A stretch of DNA of 46,860 nt from an uncultured Metabacillus sp. (GTDB lineage Bacteria > Bacillota > Bacilli > Bacillales > Bacillaceae): contig NZ_CANNCR010000033.1 of assembly GCF_947503125.1 (NCBI RefSeq), positions 1-46,860 on the forward strand. The letters are read 5' to 3'. A program made the translations under genes and the position numbers. Position 1 is the first letter of the stretch. The number at the start of each line of letters is the position of its first letter. This document shows, piece after piece, positions 1 to 8,559 of this stretch. The notes under the pieces are model-generated. The model was not told where the DNA came from. It made no database searches and worked only from the letters and a program-made list of their open reading frames with translations.

Positions 1-52
1 TATATCCCTCCAAAAGTACCGACATAAAATTTTCCTAAAACAACAAAAAACA

Positions 53-84
53 CTGCCATTGAAAATGGCAGCGGACACTTTTTT
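53..84. terminator. Hairpin terminator at left edge
   Basis: CTGCCATT (53-60) pairs with AATGGCAG (64-71), and a run of six T follows at 79-84. It probably ends a plus-strand gene lying left of the window. A T-run also follows on the minus strand, so it could work in both directions. Confidence 0.6.
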
Positions 85-187
85 ACTAATTAATTATCGG
101 AAAATATGTCATAATAGATAATTGAGTAATCATGTATATTATTTTTCATATATTCAGAATCCAACCGTTGCAAAGGAGACACACAAG

Positions 188-1045
188 ATGAAAAAATTAA
201 TCGCAATTGACCTTGATGGAACATTGTTATCGTCAAACATCGAAATTTCTAAAGAAAATGTGGAGGCGATTCAAAAAGCGCAACAAGCCGGCCATGTTGT
301 GATGATTTGTTCTGGACGTGCACCGGAAGATATCAAACAGCTCATTGATCAAACACCGCTTGATTGTCCTGTAGCAGGAAGTAATGGCACAAAGGTACTT
401 GCAGACGGAAAATTATTAAGTCAAATTTCCATAGACAAAGAACATGTGAAAAAAGTTGCTGCAATCCTTAACGAGAAAAAATACCCATTTAAACTTTATA
501 CAAGCCACGGGATATTAGTTGCTTCCACTTGGACAGAGCGTATGTTAGCATTCCTTGAGCAAAATCAGGAATTCAGCAAAGGTTTAACACCTAAAGAATA
601 TAAATTCCTGACTGAGCAGCCAAAGGAGACAGATACAATTAAAGTATTTGATGAAATTGAAGAAGTACTTAAAATCGAAGAGATCGCAATTCAAAAGTTC
701 TTCATCCCAACGATTTCAGGAAAAGACGAGCTAATCGCTACCCTTAAAGCGATTGAAGGCATTTCTATTACAACTTCAGGGCCGTTCAATATTGAAATTA
801 TGGACACAAATGGACATAAAGGCAACGGAATTAAAGTAATGGCTGAGTACTTCAAGATTCCAATTGAAAACACAGTGGCAATCGGCGATAATTTCAACGA
901 TGTTCCGATGCTGGAGGCAGCCGGACTTTCCATTGCAATGGGTAATGCTGACCCAACTGTTAAAGACATTGCTGATGTTGTAACTTTAACGAACAATGAG
1001 CATGGGGTTGCACATGCAATTGAAACATATGTTTTAGAAAAATAA
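188..1045 (+). CDS. Cof-type HAD-IIB family phosphatase
   Basis: This 285-residue protein is a cytoplasmic haloacid dehalogenase-type sugar-phosphate or cofactor phosphatase of the Cof subfamily. Motif I, DLDGTLLSS, lies at residues 8-16 with the nucleophile Asp8 and acid Asp10, and the C-terminal motif GDNFNDVPML supplies the magnesium-binding aspartates. The middle section is the large type-IIB cap, which sets substrate choice, so the substrate cannot be read from sequence. I place the start at the ATG at 188, nine bases after AAGGAG (173-178). An in-frame extension to 122 has no ribosome binding site. The gene appears monocistronic, with a strong terminator at 1062-1104. Confidence 0.9.
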   Translation: MKKLIAIDLDGTLLSSNIEISKENVEAIQKAQQAGHVVMICSGRAPEDIKQLIDQTPLDCPVAGSNGTKVLADGKLLSQISIDKEHVKKVAAILNEKKYPFKLYTSHGILVASTWTERMLAFLEQNQEFSKGLTPKEYKFLTEQPKETDTIKVFDEIEEVLKIEEIAIQKFFIPTISGKDELIATLKAIEGISITTSGPFNIEIMDTNGHKGNGIKVMAEYFKIPIENTVAIGDNFNDVPMLEAAGLSIAMGNADPTVKDIADVVTLTNNEHGVAHAIETYVLEK

Positions 1046-1061
1046 TCTCGTTTTATCTTCT

Positions 1062-1104
1062 AAAAAAGCTAACAAGTCGTATCAATCCACTTGTTAGCTT
1101 TTTT
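1062..1104. terminator. Bidirectional terminator between convergent genes
   Basis: A 16-bp perfect inverted repeat (1062-1077 and 1089-1104) runs A-rich on the left and T-rich on the right. It serves the HAD phosphatase and the convergent membrane-protein gene, whose stop codon lies inside the right arm. Confidence 0.85.
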
Positions 1105-1990
1105 GGATTTGCTGCTTATTTAATTGTGTTTCCTTATTTTCAGAGTCATTCGGATAAACCTTATAAATCATATTAAATAGTTTATTTGATATAAAGCACA
1201 TTAACATATGAAACGGAAAAAGGATAAGGATCGTCTTTTTGTTTTTTAGTACGTTTTTTTGATACAGGACAAAGTCAAATATAACAACAAATATCATTCT
1301 GTAATAAGTAGATAACCTCGTATTTACTTTGTATGTAATCAATAGCACAGCTGATAAGATAAAGGAATACCCAGGTACAATAATAAAATGCTCTCTCCAC
1401 GAATGAATAACACCTAAACCAAATTTTATTTTACCAAATAATGCAAGAATATATAAGATACTCACATTGATTGAAGTGATTGTTAAATACGAGGTAACCC
1501 CTTGTGCGACAGGATGATTATGTTTTAATAAACGATGACAGATGTCACTACACATAAAAGAGATAGGTATGAAGATAAGGGTATAATATGTTTTCCACCA
1601 TTTCTTGTTAAAGATCTTCATCGAAATAAACAGCCGTTCAATTAAAGCATAACTGATGGCAACAAGTAGTTTCCAACCAAAACCTAATCGAAATGCAGTA
1701 AGAGCTGTCGCAGTAATCGGCACATACATCCCCTGAGAAAAGATTGCACCCAAAATATTATCAAAGTACTTGTTCCTAAATATTTTAGGCTTATACCGAT
1801 ATCCTTGGAATAAATTGAGAACAAAATACTCGAAAAAATAGGAAAAGCCAATGTTCGTAAATAATAAGATCAAATAGCTTTTATGTCTTTTTTTAAATAG
1901 GGTATACATTAAAAGAAGAAAATGCATGATTAATAAAATAAGGAATGGTGTAGAATTTTTAATTGTTTTCTTCTTTATCCGCATTTTCAT
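1094..1990 (-). CDS. Polytopic membrane protein of unknown function
   Basis: I do not recognise the family. The 298-residue protein has about seven to eight hydrophobic segments separated by short basic loops, a strongly basic N-terminus and a hydrophilic Gln/Lys/Asn-rich tail of about 20 residues. There is no visible catalytic motif, Walker box or extracellular domain. The start used is the ATG at 1990, preceded by AGGAG at a seven-base gap; an upstream in-frame ATG at 2008 has no ribosome binding site. It stands alone, convergent with the HAD gene and divergent from the kinase gene that follows. It resembles small Bacillus membrane proteins with 'hypothetical' status only in general build. 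Confidence 0.7.
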   Translation of the reverse strand: MKMRIKKKTIKNSTPFLILLIMHFLLLMYTLFKKRHKSYLILLFTNIGFSYFFEYFVLNLFQGYRYKPKIFRNKYFDNILGAIFSQGMYVPITATALTAFRLGFGWKLLVAISYALIERLFISMKIFNKKWWKTYYTLIFIPISFMCSDICHRLLKHNHPVAQGVTSYLTITSINVSILYILALFGKIKFGLGVIHSWREHFIIVPGYSFILSAVLLITYKVNTRLSTYYRMIFVVIFDFVLYQKNVLKNKKTILILFPFHMLMCFISNKLFNMIYKVYPNDSENKETQLNKQQIQKS

Positions 1991-2180
1991 AATCCTGCTC
2001 CTAATCATTAGGTTAGTAAGTAGTTTTCGTCTATTCCCCCTTAATTATTCAATAGGAATAAGGAGGCGATATTCTTCTTGAAAACGTAACTAAACTGCAT
2101 ATTTTCTCAACAATTACACATTAAACTAGTATGATAAAGAGGATTTTATTTATTCAAAAAAATGCAATAGGTGAACAAGT

Positions 2181-3548
2181 ATGAACATTTCAGTTAAATT
2201 AGGCTTATGGTTTTTTATATGTATTTTTATCATTGAAACGTGTTCCATGATCTTTCTTCATCGCAACATCGTGCAATCCCTTGTAAGTGATGAGCTTGAT
2301 TCATTATTGGCAAGAGGAAATAGTCATCGGGATGTATTAGAAATATCACTTGATAAAGCTACACTTCATCACATTGGATTGATGGAATCTCAAACAGATA
2401 CAGAAGTTGTCATTACGAATAAATTCGGTAAAGTAATTGAATCCTCCAATCCAATCGATCACGATATGGAAGCCATTCTAAAGTTGAAGGTTGATGACAT
2501 TCCAAGAAAAGGACTAATTTTACAATCAGATTGGCAAAAGAAGAAGTACATTTCAACAGTTTCACCGTATGAAGGAGGAAACGAATCAAAAGGCTATGTT
2601 TACATGTTCAAGAGCAAAGATCAGATTCAACATTTAATTTTACAATTAAATAGTCATTTCCTTTTTGCATCATTACTCATTCTATTTTTTCTGTTCATAA
2701 CGATTTTCTTTTTATCAAGGGCATTAACGAAACCGCTTATCTCAATGAAAGAAGCAACCAGCAGGCTGAGTAGTGGAGATTTTTCTGTAACACTTCCGGT
2801 CTCATCTAAGGATGAGCTTAGCGAGCTGGCCCATTCGATCCAAACATTAGCAAACGACTTAAATTATTTAAAAAAAGAGCGTAATGAATTTTTAGCAAGT
2901 ATTTCTCATGAACTTCAAACACCATTAACTTACATAAAAGGCTATGCCGATATTGGCAAAAGAAACTCGATTGATGAAACCGAAAGATTGCAATATTTAC
3001 ATATCATTCATGAAGAAGCTGATCACGTAAGCAACCTGCTAAAAGAATTATTTGACCTTGCAAAAATGGACCAAAATACGTTTACCATCACAAAGGAAAA
3101 AATCAATCTCTGTTCTTTCCTTCAATCCATTTGTCGAAGAATCCTTCCTGTTTTTACAAGCAAAGGGATCCAATTATCCTATCATTGTCAAAAAGATCTG
3201 ATTGCTGAAATCGATCCAGTGCGCTTTGAACAAGTCTTATTTAATCTCTTAGATAACGCGCTAAAATACTCAAATGAACAGACAATCACTGAGATAAAAG
3301 CCATACAAGAGAAAAAGAACATCATCATTACGATTAAAGATCAAGGAATAGGCATTCCTTCTGATGATTTACCCTATATTTTTGACCGCTTATTCCGCGT
3401 TGACAAATCTCGCTCAAGGTTAACTGGCGGTTTTGGATTAGGCCTGTCGATTGTAAAAGAAATCGTGGAAGCACATGACGGTGAAATTTTCGTAGAAAGC
3501 CAAATCGGGAAAGGAACTTGCTTTAAAATATTGTTGAAGGAGCCATAA
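2181..3548 (+). CDS. Membrane sensor histidine kinase (HAMP-HisKA-HATPase)
   Basis: This is a 455-residue sensor kinase of the EnvZ/PhoR architecture. A transmembrane segment (about 6-27) is followed by an extracellular sensor region of about 130 residues, a second transmembrane segment (about 159-179) and a HAMP linker. The HisKA motif SHELQTPLT carries the phospho-acceptor His243. The ATP-binding domain shows an N box (LLDNALKY), a G1 box (DQGIGIP) and a G2 box (GFGLGLSIV). The gene is followed after one base by its response regulator, so the two are almost certainly one operon. The stimulus is not readable from sequence. The neighbouring metal-ligand-rich DUF1541 lipoprotein is convergent rather than co-transcribed, so a link to metals is only a guess. 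Confidence 0.9.
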   Translation: MNISVKLGLWFFICIFIIETCSMIFLHRNIVQSLVSDELDSLLARGNSHRDVLEISLDKATLHHIGLMESQTDTEVVITNKFGKVIESSNPIDHDMEAILKLKVDDIPRKGLILQSDWQKKKYISTVSPYEGGNESKGYVYMFKSKDQIQHLILQLNSHFLFASLLILFFLFITIFFLSRALTKPLISMKEATSRLSSGDFSVTLPVSSKDELSELAHSIQTLANDLNYLKKERNEFLASISHELQTPLTYIKGYADIGKRNSIDETERLQYLHIIHEEADHVSNLLKELFDLAKMDQNTFTITKEKINLCSFLQSICRRILPVFTSKGIQLSYHCQKDLIAEIDPVRFEQVLFNLLDNALKYSNEQTITEIKAIQEKKNIIITIKDQGIGIPSDDLPYIFDRLFRVDKSRSRLTGGFGLGLSIVKEIVEAHDGEIFVESQIGKGTCFKILLKEP

Positions 3549-3549
3549 A

Positions 3550-4236
3550 ATGAAAACTGTTTTACTTATTGATGACGAAGAAAGGATGCTAAATTTATTA
3601 TCTTTATATTTATCCCCCCATGGCTACAAATGCATAAAAAAAGTTTCAGCAGAAGATGGAATCATTTATTTAGAAAATGAAACTGTTGATCTTGTCATAC
3701 TTGATGTCATGATGCCGGGAATGGATGGTTGGACAACCTGTAAAAAAATGAGAGAGTTTTCAGATGTACCGATCATCATGTTAACAGCAAGAGGTGATAA
3801 AGCAGATATCGTTAGAGGGCTTAAAATCGGAGCTGACGATTACTTATCTAAACCTTTTAATGAGCAAGAATTAGTAGCAAGAATCGATGCTGTAATCCGT
3901 CGGACAGGCAGACCATTTCATCAAGAAAAACTGCTGTCGTTTAACCATTTAACGTTAAATCCAACAACGTTTGAAGTGAAATATTTGAATAAAGGCATCA
4001 CCCTGACACCGAAGGAATTTGCCTTGTTAGAATTATTTCTAAACTACCCGAATAAGGTGTTTTCACGTGATCACCTTCTTACAACCATATGGGGGCTAAG
4101 TGCTGAAACAGAGGACAGAACAATAGATTCCCATATTCGAAATATTAGAGAAAAACTGCGAAATCGAGCATTTCCAGTTGACCAGCATTTGAAAACAGTT
4201 TGGGGAATCGGATATAAATGGAGTACAGAGGAATAG
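3550..4236 (+). CDS. OmpR/PhoB-type response regulator
   Basis: The 228-residue regulator has a receiver domain with the acidic pair Asp8/Asp9, phospho-acceptor Asp52 in VILDVMMPG, the conserved Thr in MLTARG and Lys in SKPF. A C-terminal winged helix (about 128-226) has the family signature LTPKEFALLELF and DSHIRNIREKLR. It starts one base after the kinase stop codon and is translationally coupled to it. The expected role is phosphorylation-dependent DNA binding at target promoters. No autoregulatory direct repeats were recognised upstream. A hairpin terminator follows at 4244-4279. Confidence 0.92.
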   Translation: MKTVLLIDDEERMLNLLSLYLSPHGYKCIKKVSAEDGIIYLENETVDLVILDVMMPGMDGWTTCKKMREFSDVPIIMLTARGDKADIVRGLKIGADDYLSKPFNEQELVARIDAVIRRTGRPFHQEKLLSFNHLTLNPTTFEVKYLNKGITLTPKEFALLELFLNYPNKVFSRDHLLTTIWGLSAETEDRTIDSHIRNIREKLRNRAFPVDQHLKTVWGIGYKWSTEE

Positions 4237-4243
4237 CCAATAT

Positions 4244-4279
4244 GGAAAAAGAGCTTATTTAGCAATTAAGCTCTTTTCC
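4244..4279. terminator. Terminator after the two-component operon
   Basis: GGAAAAAGAGCTTA pairs with TTAAGCTCTTTTCC, and TTTT lies downstream. It can serve both the response regulator and the convergent lipoprotein gene. Confidence 0.75.
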
Positions 4280-4294
4280 CTTTTAGTTCCATTC

Positions 4295-4894
4295 TTACTC
4301 AGGTGAAAGTTCGCTTTCCGTTACCCATTTGTGATTTTTAACCTCTTCCCCGCCATTTGTTGGTGTGTAATCGACCATATATACGGTTGTTTCCTCTGCT
4401 GATTCAATGACAGCTGTTGCTTCATTCATCCCTTCCATATGATCTGCTTCTAAAGTAACCTCTGAACCAGCTTCTAGTGGGTCTTCACCTGCATTTTTTA
4501 TTTCTTCATGAATAACCCATTTATGACCTTCCACTTTATCTCCGCCAGTTGTTGGTGTATATGTTACAACATGGACTGTCGTTTCATACGCTCCTACAAT
4601 CGTTGCTGTAGCGCCTTTCATCCCTTCCATATGGTCGGTTTCAAGAATCGCTTGACTGCCTACTTTATAAGTAGGATTCTCTGCTTCTTTCAGCCCTTCA
4701 GGAACTTCGCCCGAGCTGGAATGGTCCATATTTGCATGATCCATCTCTGCGTGATCGTTTTCCATCCTTTCTTCTGAGCTTGCATTCATCTCAGTGTTGT
4801 TCTCCTGCTCTGCTTCCTCCGTGTTCGAACCACAAGCAGATAAGATGGATGCGAAAAGAATGGTTGCAATTCCTACACTTATTTTTTTCTTCAT
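4295..4894 (-). CDS. Lipoprotein with two DUF1541 repeats (YdhK-like)
   Basis: This 199-residue surface lipoprotein has a signal peptide ending in the lipobox LSAC with Cys21 as the lipidated residue. A disordered acidic linker follows, rich in Asp, His and Met (DHAEMDHANMDH, about 47-58), the kind of segment that often binds copper or similar metals. Two clear repeats come next (about 76-131 and 140-196), each with the pattern TDHMEGM or ADHMEGM, a Y/V-T-P-T-G-G stretch and HKWV. They match the DUF1541 domain of B. subtilis YdhK as I remember it. The domain's function is not established. Start: ATG at 4894 with GAGGAGGG upstream. It converges on the two-component operon. Confidence 0.82.
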   Translation of the reverse strand: MKKKISVGIATILFASILSACGSNTEEAEQENNTEMNASSEERMENDHAEMDHANMDHSSSGEVPEGLKEAENPTYKVGSQAILETDHMEGMKGATATIVGAYETTVHVVTYTPTTGGDKVEGHKWVIHEEIKNAGEDPLEAGSEVTLEADHMEGMNEATAVIESAEETTVYMVDYTPTNGGEEVKNHKWVTESELSPE

Positions 4895-5021
4895 TCATGT
4901 TCCCTCCTCAATATTCGATACCCTACTAGGTACTTCTTTATTGGAGGATAACAAAATAGTTTGCAGAAAATATGCATTTATCTTAACTAAATTAATTTGA
5001 TCAAGGGAATTGACAAAAGAA

Positions 5022-5197
5022 TCAATTTTTTTGAGTTTTTGTATACGTTGGGATTAAAATGATCCCTAATAGAAGCAACCCAAAAGAAACTCCTCGAACT
5101 AGATCGTAATATTCATAGGTTTTAAGGAATAATACGTTTATGTACATAGCTAAGGCACCTAATATCAATAGTATTTTCCTAATAATTGTCTAGACAT
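5022..5197 (-). pseudogene. Small membrane-protein gene, probably frameshifted near its start
   Basis: On the minus strand a GAGGGAG-preceded ATG at 5197 opens a reading frame that stops after ten codons. The adjacent frame is open from 5191 and reads a very protein-like sequence ending at 5022: a hydrophobic stretch (IRKILLILGALAMYINVLF), a short polar YEYYDLVRG link, a second hydrophobic stretch and a Lys-rich end. A single-base indel just after the third codon would join the two into a two-helix protein of nearly 60 residues. The intact alternative is a 48-codon gene starting at TTG 5168, with AGGA eight bases upstream. Either a young pseudogene, a sequencing error or a short TTG-start gene fits. 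No family is recognised. Confidence 0.45.
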
Positions 5198-5389
5198 ATC
5201 TTGTTTCACTCCCTCTACGAAACATTATAGTTAACAAATCACCATCTGTAAAATAATGTATATTAATCCAGTGTATGGTATTACTTGTAATTAGAAAGCA
5301 CTCGTCAGCAGTCGGGTTAAGGGTGTGGTGGTACGAGTTTCAAAAGCATTTTGTTTCAAATTCCTTCTAAACTATACTTTAGGAAAAGT

Positions 5390-5418
5390 AAAAAGCCACT
5401 GAACACTCAGTGACTTTT
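5390..5418. terminator. Terminator of spoVR
   Basis: AAAAGCCACTGA and TCAGTGACTTTT form a stem with one mismatch and a four-base loop just past the spoVR stop codon. A run of T follows on the minus strand. Confidence 0.6.
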
Positions 5419-5424
5419 CTCACT

Positions 5425-6840
5425 TTATAAATATTTCCTTGTCACACTCTTCCCATCGTAAGAAAACAGCACAGGCTTATCTTCTAACACACTTTCCATA
5501 TGAACAGGTCTTCCCCAAAGCTGATACACATATGGCAGAACCTTTTCCAAATATTTAAGATCAAGCTCAATATCTTCATACCAATGTTTTAAATACAGCT
5601 CGTTGTTTTTCAGATAGTCGCCATCATTTACAGTGATGTATGGGAATCCGCCATTCACCCGCATGCTTACCAGCTGATCCCGGACAGCTTCCCATTCCTT
5701 ATCAACGATTTTGTAATCCCTGCCTTGCTTTTGGAATAAGTACATATCCTCACGCATAATAAGGTCCTTTGTTAAATAATTGCGAATGAAGGAAATGTCA
5801 GATTCAATTTCGCGAACTTCAAATATCTTCTCACGGCCAGAGCCTGGTACAACTCCTAACTTTTTCATCTCTTCGGTTGGGTTATTATAGCGTTCTTCAA
5901 TGTCCTCAAAGATTTTCAATCCTAAGTAGTAAGGGTTTATACTTGTGCGCGATGGCTGCACAACACCTGCGTTCAACTTGGCAAATTCAATGGATTCATC
6001 AGATGTTAAATCAAGCTCCCGGATAATTCGTTGATGCCAGTAAGAGGCCCAGCCTTCGTTCATGATTTTCGTTTCAAGCTGCGGCCAAAAGTACAGCATT
6101 TCTTCACGCATCATCGTTAAAATGTCCCGCTGCCAATCCTCTAGCTCGCGGCTGTATTCCTCAATAAATAAGAGAATATCTTTCTCAGGTGCAGGAGGAA
6201 ATTTCCGTTTTTTCTTTTTCGGTGCAGGCTTCGGATCTTGTTTTTGATCAAGCTTCCATAGATCATCATATGGTGTTATCGTTTTTTCCTCTTCCTCCTC
6301 GAACTCAATATCATCGATTGTCCATGCAAGCTTTGGACGAACTAATGATGGATCGATATGCTCTTGGATGGAGAGAACAGCATCTAAAAATGTTTCGACT
6401 TCCCGTCTGCCATATTCAATTTCATATTGCTTAATTCGCTCGGCAGTTGCTGCCATGCTTTCTACCATCTCGCGCTTTGTATTACTGAAGCGGGCGTTAT
6501 TTTTAAAGAAATCACAATGAGCTAACACGTGGGCGACTATTAATTTGTTTTGAATCAGTGAGTTCGTATCTAATAAAAAGGCATAACATGGATCAGAATT
6601 AATCACAAGCTCGTATATTTTACTTAGCCCAAGATCATATTGCAGCTTCATTTTGTGAAATTGCTTCCCAAAGCTCCAATGTGAAAATCTAGTTGGCATA
6701 CCGTATGCCCCAAATGTATAAATAATATCAGCAGGACAGATTTCATATCTCATTGGATAAAAATCTAAGCCGAACCCTTTTGCAATCTCCGTTATTTCCC
6801 CAATTGCATATTCAAGAGCCTTATGATCAGCTTCCTTCAT
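5425..6840 (-). CDS. spoVR: Stage V sporulation protein R
   Basis: The 471-residue protein is SpoVR, a cytoplasmic protein required for correct spore cortex formation in B. subtilis; its biochemical activity is unknown. Its length fits the family (about 468 residues in B. subtilis), and it shows typical signatures such as [28 protein letters not shown] and [17 protein letters not shown]. The start is the ATG at 6840 after GGGGGGAG. A near-consensus sigma-E promoter lies at 6869-6897, matching mother-cell expression. It follows the phn operon by 140 bp and has its own promoter, so co-transcription is not needed. A Lys/Glu/Pro-rich insertion lies around residues 183-215. Confidence 0.95.
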   Translation of the reverse strand: MKEADHKALEYAIGEITEIAKGFGLDFYPMRYEICPADIIYTFGAYGMPTRFSHWSFGKQFHKMKLQYDLGLSKIYELVINSDPCYAFLLDTNSLIQNKLIVAHVLAHCDFFKNNARFSNTKREMVESMAATAERIKQYEIEYGRREVETFLDAVLSIQEHIDPSLVRPKLAWTIDDIEFEEEEEKTITPYDDLWKLDQKQDPKPAPKKKKRKFPPAPEKDILLFIEEYSRELEDWQRDILTMMREEMLYFWPQLETKIMNEGWASYWHQRIIRELDLTSDESIEFAKLNAGVVQPSRTSINPYYLGLKIFEDIEERYNNPTEEMKKLGVVPGSGREKIFEVREIESDISFIRNYLTKDLIMREDMYLFQKQGRDYKIVDKEWEAVRDQLVSMRVNGGFPYITVNDGDYLKNNELYLKHWYEDIELDLKYLEKVLPYVYQLWGRPVHMESVLEDKPVLFSYDGKSVTRKYL

Positions 6841-6868
6841 GGTCTCCCCCCTAAGCTATTGTTACAAT

Positions 6869-6897
6869 AGTTTATGAGCGAGGGTGTGGAAACATGC
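6869..6897 (-). promoter_or_regulatory. Predicted sigma-E promoter of spoVR
   Basis: On the minus strand GCATGTT (6897-6891) and CATAAACT (6876-6869) are separated by exactly 14 bases. Against the sigma-E consensus KMATATT-N14-CATACANT this is 6 of 7 and 7 of 8. The transcript would start about 20 bases before the spoVR ATG. The match is read by eye. Confidence 0.65.
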
Positions 6898-6935
6898 TCC
6901 TTGATCTTTTCAACTCTTTTGAAATACTTTCATTC

Positions 6936-7796
6936 TTAGTTCTTTTGAAGGATATTTCTCCGTTCAAGCAATTTGGTAAAGTGCTCCAAGCCTATACTTT
7001 TTGCTCCAATGCTGACAGCAGATGATTCTCCATAAAAACCATGAAAGTCAGATCCACCTGTTTGAATGAGATCCCACTTCTCAGCTAAAGCCCTTGCTTT
7101 CTTTTCCGCTTCTTTATCATGTAATGGATGCAAAACCTCGATTCCTTCTAACCCTGCCTGAACACAATCTTCAACTGCTGAAAAATTATCAAATTGTCCA
7201 GGATGTGCAAGAATTGGTAACCCGCCAGCTTCTCTAATGACACGAATCGCATCAAAGACATCGATGTACTCAATCGAAATGAAGGCTAGTCCCCGATCAT
7301 TAGGTGAATCTCCTCTTTTAAAGAGCTTTTTATATAAATCTCCATAGATCCGATCTGTATATCCTTTATTTAGTAAGGCATGCATAATATGTTGCTTATA
7401 CACCCCGGTTCCTTCTTTGCAAAACTCAAGAACCTCTTCCCATGTAATATCATATCCAGCCTCTTGAATGCGTGACACCATTTGCCATGATGCCTCATGC
7501 CTTTTTGCAACCAATGGGCTGCATAATTCATCAATCGATGCATGTCCAGGCGTAATATACATGCCTAAAATATGAGCTCTTCTCTTTCTCTCATAATCAT
7601 AGGCAGAAATTTCGATTCCTGGAATAATCTCTACTCCTAATGTCTCTCCGATTTCCATAGCTTGAAAAAGACCTTTCGTCGTGTCGTGATCGGTTATCGC
7701 TAAATGCTTGACACCATTTAATTTAGCAAGACGAATGACTTCCTCGATTGAATACGAATTATCAGAAATATTTGTATGACAATGTAAATCTATCAT
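6936..7796 (-). CDS. phnPP: PHP-family phosphoesterase of the C-P lyase operon (PhnPP type)
   Basis: This 286-residue PHP-domain enzyme has the metal ligands expected for the family: DLHCHTNISD at the N-terminus, TDHDT, GIEIS, AHPGQF and a terminal SDFHG. Some C-P lyase operons lack the beta-lactamase-like PhnP and carry such a PHP protein. One member, from Eggerthella lenta, hydrolyses cyclic phosphodiesters, including the ribose 1,2-cyclic phosphate 5-phosphate left by PhnJ. That role is inferred here from position as last gene of the phnG operon and the absence of PhnP. I start at the ATG at 7796, nine bases after GGAG; the upstream TTG at 7811 overlaps that ribosome binding site. Alternatively it could be a generic YciV/TrpH-type nuclease. 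Confidence 0.8.
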   Translation of the reverse strand: MIDLHCHTNISDNSYSIEEVIRLAKLNGVKHLAITDHDTTKGLFQAMEIGETLGVEIIPGIEISAYDYERKRRAHILGMYITPGHASIDELCSPLVAKRHEASWQMVSRIQEAGYDITWEEVLEFCKEGTGVYKQHIMHALLNKGYTDRIYGDLYKKLFKRGDSPNDRGLAFISIEYIDVFDAIRVIREAGGLPILAHPGQFDNFSAVEDCVQAGLEGIEVLHPLHDKEAEKKARALAEKWDLIQTGGSDFHGFYGESSAVSIGAKSIGLEHFTKLLERRNILQKN

Positions 7797-7821
7797 ATCG
7801 ATCAGCTCCAATTAGATGATT

Positions 7822-8535
7822 TTAAACGACGATCTTTTTATTTAAAGCACCATTTTCCAAATGGTAATGGGAATCTACGACAGCTTCCATAAATTCAAGA
7901 TCGTGAAAAATACCGATCATACTTGTTCCCGATTGTTTCAGCTGTTCAATCATTTCTTTTACAGACTGTTTCGAAGCATCATCTAATGAAGCAGTTGGTT
8001 CATCAAGCAATAACAGCTTTGGTTTCTTTACCATGGCTTGCGCTAAATTTAATCGAAGCTTTTCACCGCCGCTGAATGTTCTTGGAAAGGAGTTCCATAA
8101 AGATTCAGATAATTGAAAATGTGCGAGCATCTTTTTGGCTTGTTCTTCTGCTTCGGTTGTGCTTACGCCCATCTCTAAAATCGCATCCATGACAACCTCC
8201 AATGCTGTCACCCTTGGCATCACATTTAGAAATTGTGACACATAACCGATTTCTCTTTTTCTTAAGGCAATGATTTCACGTTCATTAGCTGTGACAAGAT
8301 CAATGGGGCCAAACTGGACTGAGTGGAAGATAAGTTCTCCTCCCGTAGGCAAATAGGTACGATAAATCGTTTTTAAGATCGTTGATTTTCCTGCACCGCT
8401 TTGTCCGGTAATCCCAATAAACTCTCCTTCACTCAAATCAAAGCTTATATTATTGCAGCCAACTACATGCTCCCCATGTAAGTAATGCATGACAAACGTT
8501 TTCACTAATCCCTTCATGCTTAAAAGCACAGCCAT
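7822..8535 (-). CDS. phnL: Phosphonate C-P lyase ATP-binding protein PhnL
   Basis: This 237-residue ABC-type ATPase belongs to the PhnL group, which in E. coli works with PhnGHI in transferring ribose triphosphate from ATP to the phosphonate. Visible motifs are Walker A (GQSGAGKS), the Q-loop YVSQFLNVMPRV, the ABC signature FSGGEKLRLNLAQA, Walker B LLLLDEPTASLD and the switch His in GIFHD. No transmembrane partner is needed. The start used is the ATG at 8535, seven bases after GGAGG; an in-frame TTG at 8553 lies upstream of that site. It sits 24 bp after the hexapeptide transferase in the same operon. Confidence 0.92.
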   Translation of the reverse strand: MAVLLSMKGLVKTFVMHYLHGEHVVGCNNISFDLSEGEFIGITGQSGAGKSTILKTIYRTYLPTGGELIFHSVQFGPIDLVTANEREIIALRKREIGYVSQFLNVMPRVTALEVVMDAILEMGVSTTEAEEQAKKMLAHFQLSESLWNSFPRTFSGGEKLRLNLAQAMVKKPKLLLLDEPTASLDDASKQSVKEMIEQLKQSGTSMIGIFHDLEFMEAVVDSHYHLENGALNKKIVV

Positions 8536-8559
8536 ATCTTTTCCTCCTCTCAAAAAAAC

